From: Staphylococcus simiae
GTDB lineage: Bacteria > Bacillota > Bacilli > Staphylococcales > Staphylococcaceae
Assembly: GCF_017357005.1 (NCBI RefSeq)
Contig: NZ_CP071589.1
Coordinates: 1,984,001-2,048,000 of the forward strand
DNA length: 64,000 nt
Direction: 5' to 3'
Part shown: one piece after another, positions 1-11,234 of the stretch
How positions within the stretch are numbered: position 1 is the stretch's first letter
How the letters are laid out: each line of letters begins with the position of its first letter
The notes under the pieces: generated by a model
What the model was told of the DNA's origin: nothing
What the model saw: only the letters and a program-made list of their open reading frames with translations
Databases searched by the model: none
Made by a program: the position numbers and the translations under genes

Positions 1-264
1 TTTATTAAATAACCCCTTAGTGATGATGAATTTATCGTTGTCAATCCAATATCTCGTCGTATATGCTTTAATAATTTGATTACAATAAGTTATAACAAAA
101 ATACTAAATAACACACCAGGCCATATGTATGATTTAGGGTTTGAAAAATCAAAATCCTTCAACTGAAAGAATATAAAAACGATAAAAACAATAAAATTTT
201 GTTTAATGGCAGTAATTAAACCATTTACATATGAAATTGGGTGAAGTTTATTTGGACTAGACAT
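1..264 (-). CDS. PH-domain membrane protein (YdbT-like), 5' part only
   Basis: The first 88 codons of a minus-strand gene that runs off the left edge. The protein begins MSSPNKLHPISYVNGLI and has one or two hydrophobic stretches (about residues 17-32 and 44-58), followed by TRYWIDNDKFIITKGLFNK. That last stretch looks like the first strand of a bacterial PH (bPH2) domain, the type found in B. subtilis YdbT. I chose the ATG at 264 because the AGGGGGG at 273-280 is about 9 bases away; the ATG at 270 is too close to it. It overlaps the stop of the next gene (257-775) by 8 bases, so the two are translationally coupled, like ydbS-ydbT. Function is unknown; such pairs are small membrane proteins. 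Confidence is moderate because the C-terminus is missing. Confidence 0.6.
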   Translation of the reverse strand, partial: MSSPNKLHPISYVNGLITAIKQNFIVFIVFIFFQLKDFDFSNPKSYIWPGVLFSIFVITYCNQIIKAYTTRYWIDNDKFIITKGLFNK

Positions 265-775
265 CTTCATCCACCCCCCTCAATTGTTTAAAAGTTATTT
301 CGTGAATAACGTTCGTTTGTTGTTCATCTAGCATTGGTAAGATGACTTCATGTCCTGCAGTAACAAAGACTAATTGATATAACTTAAACATTCTGCTTAT
401 AGGGTTAGTCTTTACTTGAAGGTATTGTAATCTTTCTATTTTAGTAGTTCTTATAGTTTCAACAAGACATTTAGAACGATATTGAATCATATTAGGATCT
501 ACGGAATAAGAAAGGCAATGATACTTGTAAAATGGTCTAACTATAAGTTGAACTACACTTATTATAAATAATAATAGGAGTACATAAATCAAGTATGGAT
601 GCCAATCGAAATGTCGCCATAATAAATAAAATATGACATACCATGCCATATCTTGTAAAAATTTAATAATACTAATCACTATATAATATGATAAAGCTGA
701 TTTAGGACTTTTCTTAAAAGCATGTGCTGATGACATATTGATAACACTCCTAACTAAAAACACAATGCCATTCAT
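257..775 (-). CDS. PH-domain membrane protein (YdbS-like)
   Basis: A 172-residue protein. Two hydrophobic helices (about residues 28-51 and 59-80) are followed by a cytosolic bPH2-type domain starting near YKYHCLSYSVDPNMIQYRSKCLVE and ending with the typical ERLQYLQVKTNPISRMFKLYQLVF segment (RLQ..V......R.FGL..L). In B. subtilis the ydbS and ydbT products form a membrane pair, and the coupling to the next gene (1-264) fits that. The exact start is uncertain: the ATG used here (775) has no strong ribosome binding site, and a second Met (residue 14, MSSAHAFKKS) preceded by AGGAGTG may be the real start, giving a 159-residue protein. Biochemical role unknown. Confidence 0.6.
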   Translation of the reverse strand: MNGIVFLVRSVINMSSAHAFKKSPKSALSYYIVISIIKFLQDMAWYVIFYLLWRHFDWHPYLIYVLLLLFIISVVQLIVRPFYKYHCLSYSVDPNMIQYRSKCLVETIRTTKIERLQYLQVKTNPISRMFKLYQLVFVTAGHEVILPMLDEQQTNVIHEITFKQLRGVDEDV

Positions 776-981
776 TTTATATTTCTATTTCTTCACTATT
801 ACTTGATATTATAGCATATCTCATATACGTACCTTAAGCGGACAATGATGAATATCAATTTCATTTTTAGTTCATTCGATTTTCTAACAAATTGAACTAA
901 TAGATTTAATTTACTTCAACACTTAATCTTGAATACAAATGTATCTATAATGCTGTTAAATTTTTTATTGTTAGGTTTTTC

Positions 982-1055
982 GGTTCTCTCCAAAATTGGA
1001 CTGATACATAATTATTTTTTAATTTATTCACTTTTTATTTATCAATCCTAAAAAA
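982..1055. repeat. R1 interspersed repeat, copy 1 (right arm lost)
   Basis: Starts GGTTCTCTCC, continues with TTGGACTGATACATAATTAT, an AT-rich centre, then TTATCAATCCTAAAAAA. It matches the copies at 38538, 46234, 60408 and 61919, but the terminal GAGAACC arm is missing. In its place the sequence runs straight into IS110-type transposase remnant. Confidence 0.75.
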
Positions 1056-1364
1056 CAGCTCAATGCTTTTGTAGGTATTGATATCAAACGATATCAATCA
1101 GGTAGTACATCTAGTAGAGATACAATCAACAAACGTGGTAATAAAAAAGCGAGAAGACTATTATTTTGAGTGGTTATGAATATTATAAAGAGTCAACATC
1201 ATTTTGATAATCATGTCATCGATTATTATTATAAACTAAGAAAGCAGCCTAATGAGAAATCTCATAAGACTGCCGTCGTCGCTTGTATAAAACGATTGTT
1301 AAAAACGATTCATTATTTAGTAATGAATCAGAAATTGTACGATTATCAAATGTCCCCACATTAG
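1056..1364 (+). pseudogene. IS110-family transposase remnant (C-terminal part)
   Basis: Read in one frame, the plus strand encodes FVGIDIKRYQSGSTSSRDTI, then NKRGNKKARRLLF, a TGA stop at 1168-1170, then MNIIKSQHHFDNHVIDYYYKLRKQ and a K-rich tail ending QMSPH. The Q-S-G, K-R-G-N-K-x-x-R-R and D-x-Y-Y-x-x-L-R signatures are those of the C-terminal Transposase_20 domain of IS110-type recombinases. The N-terminal DEDD catalytic half is absent, so only about 100 residues survive, interrupted by a stop. The fragment is dead. Its left end abuts the truncated R1 repeat. Confidence 0.7.
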
Positions 1365-1567
1365 CCAAACGTACAATCAAATATAGTTTAACACCTTATT
1401 CAAAAAAATTAAATTGAACGGTTTAATTTAGTAATGTTTATTTTATTTATAAGTACTTGACTAATCGTAGGAAATGGAGAGTCGGTTTTTCTTAGTCATC
1501 TTTATACTTTCTTCAAAACTATGTCACCTTGTTATATCATTGTAGCTTCAGCTATAGGTCATCAAAC
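1365..1567. other. Intergenic sequence after the IS110 remnant
   Basis: AT-rich with no credible open frame or structured RNA. It presumably contains the right flank of the lost IS110 element, but I could not define an end. The whole cshA to PH-gene interval (776-1612) holds only the R1 copy, the transposase remnant and the cshA terminator. Confidence 0.4.
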
Positions 1568-1602
1568 AAAAAAATCTCGGATACAATAGCATCCGAGATT
1601 TG
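1568..1602 (-). terminator. cshA terminator
   Basis: A 10-bp perfect stem AATCTCGGAT (1573-1582) / ATCCGAGATT (1591-1600) with an A-run at 1568-1574, which is a U-run when read on the minus strand. It lies 10 bases past the cshA stop. Confidence 0.85.
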
Positions 1603-1612
1603 AAAATATTAT

Positions 1613-3521
<1,909 letters not shown>

Positions 3522-3554
3522 TAAAAGCCCCAGATAAATAATCTAGGACTTTGA
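3522..3554 (-). terminator. murF terminator
   Basis: On the minus strand AAGTCCTAGAT pairs with ATCTGGGGCTT (with G-U pairs), followed by TTTATTTATT. It lies just past the murF stop. Confidence 0.6.
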
Positions 3555-3576
3555 GTTCATATATCATAATTATTTG

Positions 3577-4935
3577 TTATTTTACTAAGGCATTAACAAT
3601 ATCTTCTAATTTCATACCTCTTGAACCTTTAACCAAAATATTATCTTGTGGTTGTATAAGTTGTTGTAAATCATTAATCAATTGTTGTTTATCATGATAA
3701 TGTGTTGCACTAGCAACATGATGTTGTCCTGTTTGATGAATAAATTGAGCATCATCACCATAAGTTAATAGCATATCGATATTTTTATGTTTTAAATATT
3801 CTCCGACTTCTTTATGCATAACTTGACTATTAGGACCTAATTCTAGCACATCAGCTAAAATGATAATATTACGTCCATGTAACGCACTTAATGTATCAAT
3901 TGCAGCTTTCATACTAGTAGGACTTGCATTATAAGCATCATTAATAATTGTAATATTATTAGCTAAAACATGTTGTTCCATTCTCATCCCTGTTAATGTT
4001 ACATGTTTAATATTGTTATAAATCACATCATATGATAGACCTAACGTTTTACCTACTGCAATAGCAATAGTGGCATTCTTCATATTATGTACGCCTAATA
4101 TAGGTAGTTCATAACTTTCTTCATTATTAATAGTAAAAGCAATACCATTCATTTCTTTATCTTCAATATGACAAACTAAATCATTTTGGTTATTCAAACC
4201 GATACTTATACATTCGGCATTAACTACTTTATCAACATGTGGCTTCAATAGTGGTTCGTCACCATCATAAATAAATGTGCCATTTTCTTTCAAACCAATC
4301 ATTATTTCAGCTTTAGCTTGAGCAATACCTTCTCTTGATCCTAAATCTTGCATATGAGATTCACCGATATTTGTAATAATTGCTATATCTGGTTTAGCTA
4401 AATTTGATAACAACTCAATTTCATGGAAACCTGACATCCCCATTTCTAGAATAGAAATTTCAGTATCCTCATTAAGATCTAATATTGTTAGTGGTAATCC
4501 AATTTCATTATTGTAATTACCTTGTGTCTTTTTAACCTTAAATTCTGTATGTAAGACACTTTCTATCATGTCCTTAGTTGTTGTCTTACCATTTGAACCA
4601 GTCACTGCAATCACTTTAGGGTTAACGTAATGTAAATATGCTTCAGCAAGTTGCTGTAAAGCCGTTAAAGTATCTTCGACCCAAATAATTGGTCCTACTA
4701 CATCATCTGATAATTCAGTTCCTTTTTGATAAAACGATGCACCAGCACCGTCATTTAAAGCTTGAGCTACATATTGATGTCCATCGACGTTCTCACCTTT
4801 AAAAGGAATAAATAACATATCTTTTGCGATTGCTCTTGAATCAATTGTTACACCATTGATTGATCTATCTAAAAATTGATCGTCTATATCGCAAGGTACC
4901 CATTCTTTTACTTGTTGTAATGTCACATTAATCAT
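3577..4935 (-). CDS. murF: UDP-MurNAc-tripeptide--D-Ala-D-Ala ligase MurF
   Basis: Adds D-Ala-D-Ala to the UDP-MurNAc-tripeptide, the last cytoplasmic step of the peptidoglycan stem peptide. Length is 452 aa, as in S. aureus. The Mur ligase order is present: N-terminal uridine-binding domain with GVTIDSRAI, the ATP-binding loop [13 protein letters not shown] near residue 115, the central ligase domain with EMGMSG and TNIGESH, and the C-terminal domain with [14 protein letters not shown] and [11 protein letters not shown]. It follows ddl by 14 bases on the same strand, so D-Ala-D-Ala synthesis and its use are transcribed together. Confidence 0.96.
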   Translation of the reverse strand: MINVTLQQVKEWVPCDIDDQFLDRSINGVTIDSRAIAKDMLFIPFKGENVDGHQYVAQALNDGAGASFYQKGTELSDDVVGPIIWVEDTLTALQQLAEAYLHYVNPKVIAVTGSNGKTTTKDMIESVLHTEFKVKKTQGNYNNEIGLPLTILDLNEDTEISILEMGMSGFHEIELLSNLAKPDIAIITNIGESHMQDLGSREGIAQAKAEIMIGLKENGTFIYDGDEPLLKPHVDKVVNAECISIGLNNQNDLVCHIEDKEMNGIAFTINNEESYELPILGVHNMKNATIAIAVGKTLGLSYDVIYNNIKHVTLTGMRMEQHVLANNITIINDAYNASPTSMKAAIDTLSALHGRNIIILADVLELGPNSQVMHKEVGEYLKHKNIDMLLTYGDDAQFIHQTGQHHVASATHYHDKQQLINDLQQLIQPQDNILVKGSRGMKLEDIVNALVK

Positions 4936-4949
4936 AATAACAACCTCAA

Positions 4950-6086
<1,137 letters not shown>

Positions 6087-6336
6087 TTATTTTCATTTAA
6101 TCGACGTATCTTTGAACCTTAATAGTATCATATTTTATTGTCATTTTGCATTTCAAAATGAGTGCTATAATGTGAATATTTACCGTCCATACTTATTTAT
6201 GTTACAGTTTTCTTTAAGATTATCAACGTTGCTTCATTATGTATTCTTGTTGTTTTATCACCTGGATATTCTAGCTAATTTAGTGAAAGTCATGTAAAAT
6301 TAAAATAACTATAAGCGTGGGTAAAAGGAGTAAGAA

Positions 6337-7536
6337 ATGAACTATTCATCTCGTCAGCAACTGGATAAACATTGGTTACGAAAAATAGACTGGATATTAG
6401 TAGCGACTATTACAGTATTAGCTATATTTAGTGTATTACTAATAAATTCAGCAATGGGTGGTGGCCAATACAGTGCTAATTTCGGTACAAGACAAATTTC
6501 ATACTATATATTAGGCACAATATTAGCAGTCATTATTATGCTCATATCACCTAAGAAAATTAAAAATTACACATATATTTTGTATATTATCTTTAATATA
6601 TTACTTATTGGTTTATTGATTATTCCAGAATCTCCAATTACACCAATCATTAATGGTGCAAAAAGTTGGTATAGTTTTGGTCCAATTAGTATACAACCAT
6701 CTGAATTCATGAAAATTATTCTTATTTTAGTACTTGCTAGAGTAGTAGCTAAGCATAATCAATTCACTTTCAATAAGTCGTTTCAAAGTGATTTGTTGTT
6801 ATTCTTCAAAATAATCGGTGTGTCGTTAATACCAAGTTTGTTAATTCTATTCCAAAATGACCTAGGTACAACTTTAGTATTAGCAGCAATTGTAGGTGGG
6901 GTCATGTTAGTTAGTGGTATAACTTGGCGTATACTTGCTCCTATTTTCATTACTGGTATTGTCGTAGGTGCTACAGTTATATTAGGCATATTGTATGCCC
7001 CTTCACTAATTGAGAAGTTATTAGGTGTTCAAGTTTATCAAATGGGACGTATCAATTCTTGGTTAGACCCATACACATACAGTAGTGGTGATGGTTACCA
7101 CTTAACCGAGTCACTTAAGGCGATTGGTTCTGGACAATTAATTGGTAAAGGATACAATCATGGTGAAGTTTATATTCCTGAAAATCATACTGACTTTATT
7201 TTCTCAGTTATTGGTGAAGAAATGGGATTTTTAGGCGCAGTATTTTTAATCTTGGTCTTTTTATTTTTAATCTTCCATTTAATTAGACTAGCTACTAAAA
7301 CTGAAGATCAATTCAGTAAAATCTTTATTGCTGGCTATGTAACTTTACTTGTATTCCATATTTTACAAAATATTGGTATGACGATTCAGCTATTACCAAT
7401 CACTGGTATTCCATTACCATTTATCAGTTACGGCGGTAGCTCTTTATGGAGTTTGATGGCTGGTATTGGTGTCATATTATCTATTTATTACCACGAACCA
7501 AAAAAATATAAAGACTTATATTATGCTAAATCTTAA
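6337..7536 (+). CDS. rodA: SEDS peptidoglycan polymerase RodA/FtsW family
   Basis: A polytopic membrane protein (399 aa, about ten transmembrane helices) of the SEDS family, which polymerises glycan strands from lipid II with a partner class B PBP. The family signatures are clear: NGAKSWYSFGPISIQPSEFMKI, the long extracellular loop with YQMGRINSWLDPY and HTDFIFSVIGEEMGFLG, and PITGIPLPFISYGGSSLW near the C-terminus. Position divergent from ddl-murF is that of staphylococcal rodA (lateral wall synthesis with PBP3) rather than ftsW. AAAAGGAG lies 7 bases before the ATG. Confidence 0.92.
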   Translation: MNYSSRQQLDKHWLRKIDWILVATITVLAIFSVLLINSAMGGGQYSANFGTRQISYYILGTILAVIIMLISPKKIKNYTYILYIIFNILLIGLLIIPESPITPIINGAKSWYSFGPISIQPSEFMKIILILVLARVVAKHNQFTFNKSFQSDLLLFFKIIGVSLIPSLLILFQNDLGTTLVLAAIVGGVMLVSGITWRILAPIFITGIVVGATVILGILYAPSLIEKLLGVQVYQMGRINSWLDPYTYSSGDGYHLTESLKAIGSGQLIGKGYNHGEVYIPENHTDFIFSVIGEEMGFLGAVFLILVFLFLIFHLIRLATKTEDQFSKIFIAGYVTLLVFHILQNIGMTIQLLPITGIPLPFISYGGSSLWSLMAGIGVILSIYYHEPKKYKDLYYAKS

Positions 7537-7576
7537 TACTTTAGACTCAAATAATATCGATATACAATTAATTCAA

Positions 7577-7621
7577 ATCCTAGATAGTTAGCAATTCTGT
7601 CGACTATCTAGGATTTTTTCG
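7577..7621 (+). terminator. rodA terminator
   Basis: A long stem AAATCCTAGATAGT / ACTATCTAGGATTT with a 14-base loop, followed by TTTTTCG. Confidence 0.85.
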
Positions 7622-7692
7622 TTCTAAATTTTAAGTGTTAATGATAAATAAATTCACAAACAATTTAAACATATGATAGTAGTTTGTGAAAC

Positions 7693-7745
7693 GAAAAAAA
7701 GTGCTAATAACGACGCTCATATTAGGTCGTTAATTAGCACTTACA
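7693..7745 (-). terminator. Terminator of the small Lmo0850-type gene
   Basis: On the minus strand AAGTGCTAATTAACGAC (7726-7742) pairs with GTCGTTATTAGCACTT (7699-7714), followed by a run of seven T. It supports transcription of the short gene at 7801-7938. Confidence 0.75.
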
Positions 7746-7800
7746 AACTTTTATATTCAACATAAAAAGTTATTTAATAGTATTTCTCATATACAGTCAA

Positions 7801-7938
7801 TTATTTTAACTCATGACTTACTTTATTAGATGCTGGTAGCGTATTAATAATATCTAAACGAGATTTAGTTTTTTTAATATTCACACCTAATGATGACAAT
7901 AGTTTGACTACATTTTGAATCTTTTCTGGACGTTTCAT
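7801..7938 (-). CDS. Lmo0850-family small protein
   Basis: A 45-codon frame beginning MKRPEKIQNVVKLLSSLG and ending NKVSHELK. It starts with ATG behind GAGGTG (6-base spacing) and is followed by its own strong terminator, so it is very likely expressed. Length and the basic, KRxxKI...LLSSLG start resemble the Lmo0850 family of very small Firmicute proteins, recalled without a search. No membrane helix, cysteine or known domain is visible; it is strongly basic. Function unknown. It lies between rodA and the copper genes and does not overlap either. Confidence 0.65.
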   Translation of the reverse strand: MKRPEKIQNVVKLLSSLGVNIKKTKSRLDIINTLPASNKVSHELK

Positions 7939-8060
7939 TATTATCACCTCGTTTGGATAGCTTTCATTAATATCTTACCCCATTCATCCTACCTTTACTA
8001 CATAATTTACAAATTTTTAAATAAATTTTACATTTTTGCAGTATGTTGTATACTTTCCAT

Positions 8061-8270
8061 TTAATAAATTACTTTATAGCCTGCATCATAGATTTCTTTT
8101 TCAATACTATCAAGATTTGATGGTGTTTCATATTCAACCTCAACACTACCATCAATGATGTTTACATTAGCTGATTTTACACCTATCATTTCTTTTAGTA
8201 TTGCAGATACATGTTGTGCTTGTTCTTCTGTTTCAATACCTGCAGTATGAATTACACTATTGTTTAACAT
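8061..8270 (-). CDS. CopZ-like HMA-fold protein without the CxxC site (CsoZ-type)
   Basis: A 69-residue protein with the beta-alpha-beta-beta-alpha-beta pattern of heavy-metal-associated (HMA) copper chaperones: GVKSANVNIIDGSVEVEYE, then SIEKEIYDAGYKVIY. The metal loop, normally M-x-C-x-x-C near residue 12, reads AGIETEEQA here, and the protein has no cysteine. In S. aureus the gene beside csoR is called csoZ and, as I remember it, also lacks the motif. It starts 10 bases after the csoR stop, so it belongs to the csoR operon. It may bind copper by other ligands or have lost metal binding; the role is unproven. Confidence 0.75.
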   Translation of the reverse strand: MLNNSVIHTAGIETEEQAQHVSAILKEMIGVKSANVNIIDGSVEVEYETPSNLDSIEKEIYDAGYKVIY

Positions 8271-8280
8271 ATAACGTCAC

Positions 8281-8574
8281 CTAATCTTTCATTAATTTTT
8301 GAAATGTAACTAATAATTCTTCCATTGCTTCTTCTTGAGCACCTTGATTTACTTTATTCATAATACAACTTTTCATATGCTGTTCTAACAATACTGTTGC
8401 AACACTGTTTAAAGCAGATCTTGTAGCCCTAATTTGCGTTAAAACATCATCACAATAGACATCATCTTCTATCATACGATTAATGGCACGTACTTGACCT
8501 TCTATACGATTTAATCTTGATTTCAGATTTGTTTTAATTTGTTCAGAATGATGTGCATTATCTTGTTCTGTCAT
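8281..8574 (-). CDS. csoR: Copper-sensing transcriptional repressor CsoR
   Basis: A 97-residue all-helical DUF156/CsoR-family repressor that releases DNA on binding Cu(I). The copper ligands are present as Cys in DVYCDDVL and the His-x-x-x-Cys pair in EQHMKSC; the second-shell Glu in the C-terminal helix (MEELL) is also there. This C-H-C set separates it from the persulfide sensor CstR. I chose the ATG at 8574, eight bases after GGGAG, over the GTG at 8583. It is co-transcribed with the CopZ-like gene (8061-8270). I did not find the GC-rich CsoR operator in the adjacent intergenic region, so autoregulation is not shown by the sequence. Confidence 0.88.
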   Translation of the reverse strand: MTEQDNAHHSEQIKTNLKSRLNRIEGQVRAINRMIEDDVYCDDVLTQIRATRSALNSVATVLLEQHMKSCIMNKVNQGAQEEAMEELLVTFQKLMKD

Positions 8575-8744
8575 GATATTCACTCCCTATTCCATTCTTG
8601 TTAATAGTATATCTCACAAACTTAGTAGTCAACATGATTCATTTTTGGTCATTATATGCTTAATTAACATTGCCATGATAATTCATGATACAATTAATGA
8701 GATTTAGTTATTCAATTGTTAATACAGAATTACGGAGGTTCCTA

Positions 8745-10232
8745 ATGATAGAGTTATTATCATCCATTTTCTTTAGACACTCGAATATTATTTTAAACGT
8801 TATTTTTTTAGGTGCATTTATTTTAAATTTAATTTTTGCATTTACTATCATATTTATGGAACGTCGTTCGGCTAACTCTATTTGGGCTTGGTTACTCGTT
8901 TTAGTTTTCCTACCTTTATTTGGCTTTATCTTATATTTACTATTAGGTCGACAAATACAACGTGATCAAATATTCAAACTAGATAAAAAAGATAAGCAAG
9001 GCCTTGAACTTATCGTAGATGAACAATTAGCAGCATTACAAAAGAACAATTTTTCCAATTCTAATTATCAAATCGTTAAATTTAAAGAAATGATTCAAAT
9101 GTTGCTATATAATAACGCAGCTTTTTTAACAACTGATAATGATTTAAAAATATATACGGATGGTCACGATAAATTTGATGATTTAATTCAAGATATACGT
9201 CATGCCACTGATTATATTCATTTTCAATACTATATTATACATAGTGACGACCTTGGCAAAACGTTATTGCATGAACTTTCTCTTAAAGCAGAACAAGGAG
9301 TAGAAGTGAAAATTTTGTATGATGATATGGGGTCTAGAGATTTACGTAAAAAAGATTTAAAGGCCTTTCGTGACAAAGGTGGACATGCAGAAGCTTTCTT
9401 CCCATCTAAGTTACCTTTGATTAATTTACGTATGAATAACCGTAACCACCGTAAAATAGTTGTTATTGATGGTCAAATTGGTTATGTTGGTGGCTTTAAT
9501 GTAGGTGATGAATATCTCGGTAAATCTAAAAAATTTGGCTATTGGCGAGATACTCATTTAAGAATCGTTGGAGATGCTGTCAATGCGTTGCAATTAAGAT
9601 TTATTCTTGATTGGAACTCTCAATCTACGCGTGATCATTTATCTTATGATGAGCGCTACTTCCCAGATGTTAATTCAGGAGGTACTATTGGAATTCAAAT
9701 TGCTTCTAGCGGACCGGATGAGGATTGGGAGCAAATTAAATATGGCTATCTAAAAATGATTTCATCAGCCAAAGAGTCCATATATATTCAGTCTCCATAC
9801 TTTATTCCCGATCAAGCTTTTTTAGACTCAATTAAAATTGCAGCATTAGGTGGCGTTGATGTCAACATAATGATACCTAATAAGCCGGATCATATGTTTG
9901 TATTTTGGGCTACTTTGAAAAATGCAGCTTCACTTTTAGATGCAGGTGTTAAGGTTTATCATTATAATGATGGGTTTTTACATTCAAAAACATTAGTTAT
10001 TGATGATGAAATTGCTAGTGTAGGTACTGCTAATATGGATCATCGTAGTTTTACTTTGAATTTCGAAGTGAATGCATTCATTTACGATAAGCAAGTTGCT
10101 CGAAAATTAAAACAGGCTTTCCAAAAAGATTTAAAAGTATCCTACCAATTAACTAAAGAACGGTATGCTAAACGTAGTTGGTGGATTAAATTTAAAGAAG
10201 GTATTTCTCAATTATTGTCACCTATTTTATAA
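8745..10232 (+). CDS. cls: Cardiolipin synthase
   Basis: Transfers a phosphatidyl group between two phosphatidylglycerol molecules to make cardiolipin and glycerol, in the membrane. It has 495 aa from the ATG at 8745, which follows ACGGAGG by 6 bases. Two N-terminal hydrophobic helices (about 12-33 and 42-63) are followed by two phospholipase D domains, each with its HKD motif: [10 protein letters not shown] and [10 protein letters not shown]. By position this is the staphylococcal cls2, the major enzyme in S. aureus. It is divergent from csoR. Confidence 0.94.
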   Translation: MIELLSSIFFRHSNIILNVIFLGAFILNLIFAFTIIFMERRSANSIWAWLLVLVFLPLFGFILYLLLGRQIQRDQIFKLDKKDKQGLELIVDEQLAALQKNNFSNSNYQIVKFKEMIQMLLYNNAAFLTTDNDLKIYTDGHDKFDDLIQDIRHATDYIHFQYYIIHSDDLGKTLLHELSLKAEQGVEVKILYDDMGSRDLRKKDLKAFRDKGGHAEAFFPSKLPLINLRMNNRNHRKIVVIDGQIGYVGGFNVGDEYLGKSKKFGYWRDTHLRIVGDAVNALQLRFILDWNSQSTRDHLSYDERYFPDVNSGGTIGIQIASSGPDEDWEQIKYGYLKMISSAKESIYIQSPYFIPDQAFLDSIKIAALGGVDVNIMIPNKPDHMFVFWATLKNAASLLDAGVKVYHYNDGFLHSKTLVIDDEIASVGTANMDHRSFTLNFEVNAFIYDKQVARKLKQAFQKDLKVSYQLTKERYAKRSWWIKFKEGISQLLSPIL

Positions 10233-10256
10233 TATTATATTTTTCAAGGAGTATTT

Positions 10257-10907
10257 ATGAATAATCAAGAACGTATTAAATCAGCACAGCAATTTATGGA
10301 AAATATACATCAACATGACTTTTCAGGACATGATATTGCGCACGTTTATCGTGTAACTTCATTAGCTGAATATATTGCTGAACATGAAAATGTAGAGCAA
10401 CCTTTAGTTATTACTTTAGCAGCGCTACTTCATGATACAATTGATGATAAACTGGTTGATTCAAACATACAACTACAGTCTTTAACACAATTTTTACAAA
10501 CACTTGATTTATCATTAGAAATGCAACAACATATTTTGCATATTATTCAACATATGAGTTATAACAATGGACAAAATAATCATGTTACATTATCTATCGA
10601 AGGGCAAATTGTTAGAGATGCAGATCGACTTGATGCTATAGGAGCCATTGGAATTGCTAGAACATTTCAATTTGCAGGACATTTTAATGAACCAATGTGG
10701 ACTGAGCAATTAAGTGATGCTGAGATGTCTCATCAAGATATTAATCACTTACCTCCTTCAGCAATCAAACACTTCTATGAAAAACTATTTAAATTAAAAG
10801 ATTTAATGCACACAACAACAGCACGTCACATTGCTCAAGAACGACATCAATTTATGACGTCATTTGTTAAACAATTTTTAACGGAATGGAACTATTCTAA
10901 GGATTAG
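10257..10907 (+). CDS. HD-domain phosphohydrolase
   Basis: A 216-residue HD-superfamily protein of the YedJ/YpgQ type. Metal ligands appear as GHDIAHVYRV near residue 25, AALLHDTIDDK near residue 60, and RDADRLDAIGAIGIARTF near residue 125; this last signature marks the subfamily. Related B. subtilis YpgQ hydrolyses nucleoside triphosphates, but the substrate here is not shown. The gene lies 24 bases after cls on the same strand behind AAGGAG and is probably co-transcribed with it. Confidence 0.82.
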   Translation: MNNQERIKSAQQFMENIHQHDFSGHDIAHVYRVTSLAEYIAEHENVEQPLVITLAALLHDTIDDKLVDSNIQLQSLTQFLQTLDLSLEMQQHILHIIQHMSYNNGQNNHVTLSIEGQIVRDADRLDAIGAIGIARTFQFAGHFNEPMWTEQLSDAEMSHQDINHLPPSAIKHFYEKLFKLKDLMHTTTARHIAQERHQFMTSFVKQFLTEWNYSKD

Positions 10908-11039
10908 TACTTTATAGATATCTTTAGTCTTTCTTTTAAAAATTCATATAAAGATAACTAAAAGAGCCTGGGACATAAAACCCAAAAATAATAGCACAAA
11001 GATGATTTTATTTTTAAATCGTCTTTGTGCTATTTTATG

Positions 11040-11145
11040 TTCAATACTCCGTATTGTAGTTTCGCGTTCCTAGGGTGCTGTCTCAGCCTGTAGTCTTCGA
11101 CTAGCACTGCTCCCTCAGGAGTCTTCACTACAATACTTCGTTTTT
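11040..11145 (+). ncRNA. Long hairpin in the IS1182 leader
   Basis: Outer arms CCGTATTGTAGT and ACTACAATACTTCG enclose an inner segment beginning CCTAGGGTGCTGTCTCAGCC. That segment contains a small hairpin TAGTC-TTC-GACTA and ends CTCCCTCAGGAGTC. The same inner segment is found in IS copy 2 (22363-22420) and, without the rest of the IS, inside the R1 repeat at 60408-60582. Whether it acts as RNA or DNA is unknown; the strand is that of the transposase. Confidence 0.5.
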
Positions 11146-11234
11146 ATGTAATTTTACATGTAAATACTTCAAAAAAATAAGACACTTTCGTATAATTTAA
11201 TAAATACCAATAAACTAAATTAACGAGGTGTCTT

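Noticed and set aside
8575..8744. CsoR operator between csoR and cls
   Set aside because: No GC-rich palindrome of the TACCC-type consensus is present.
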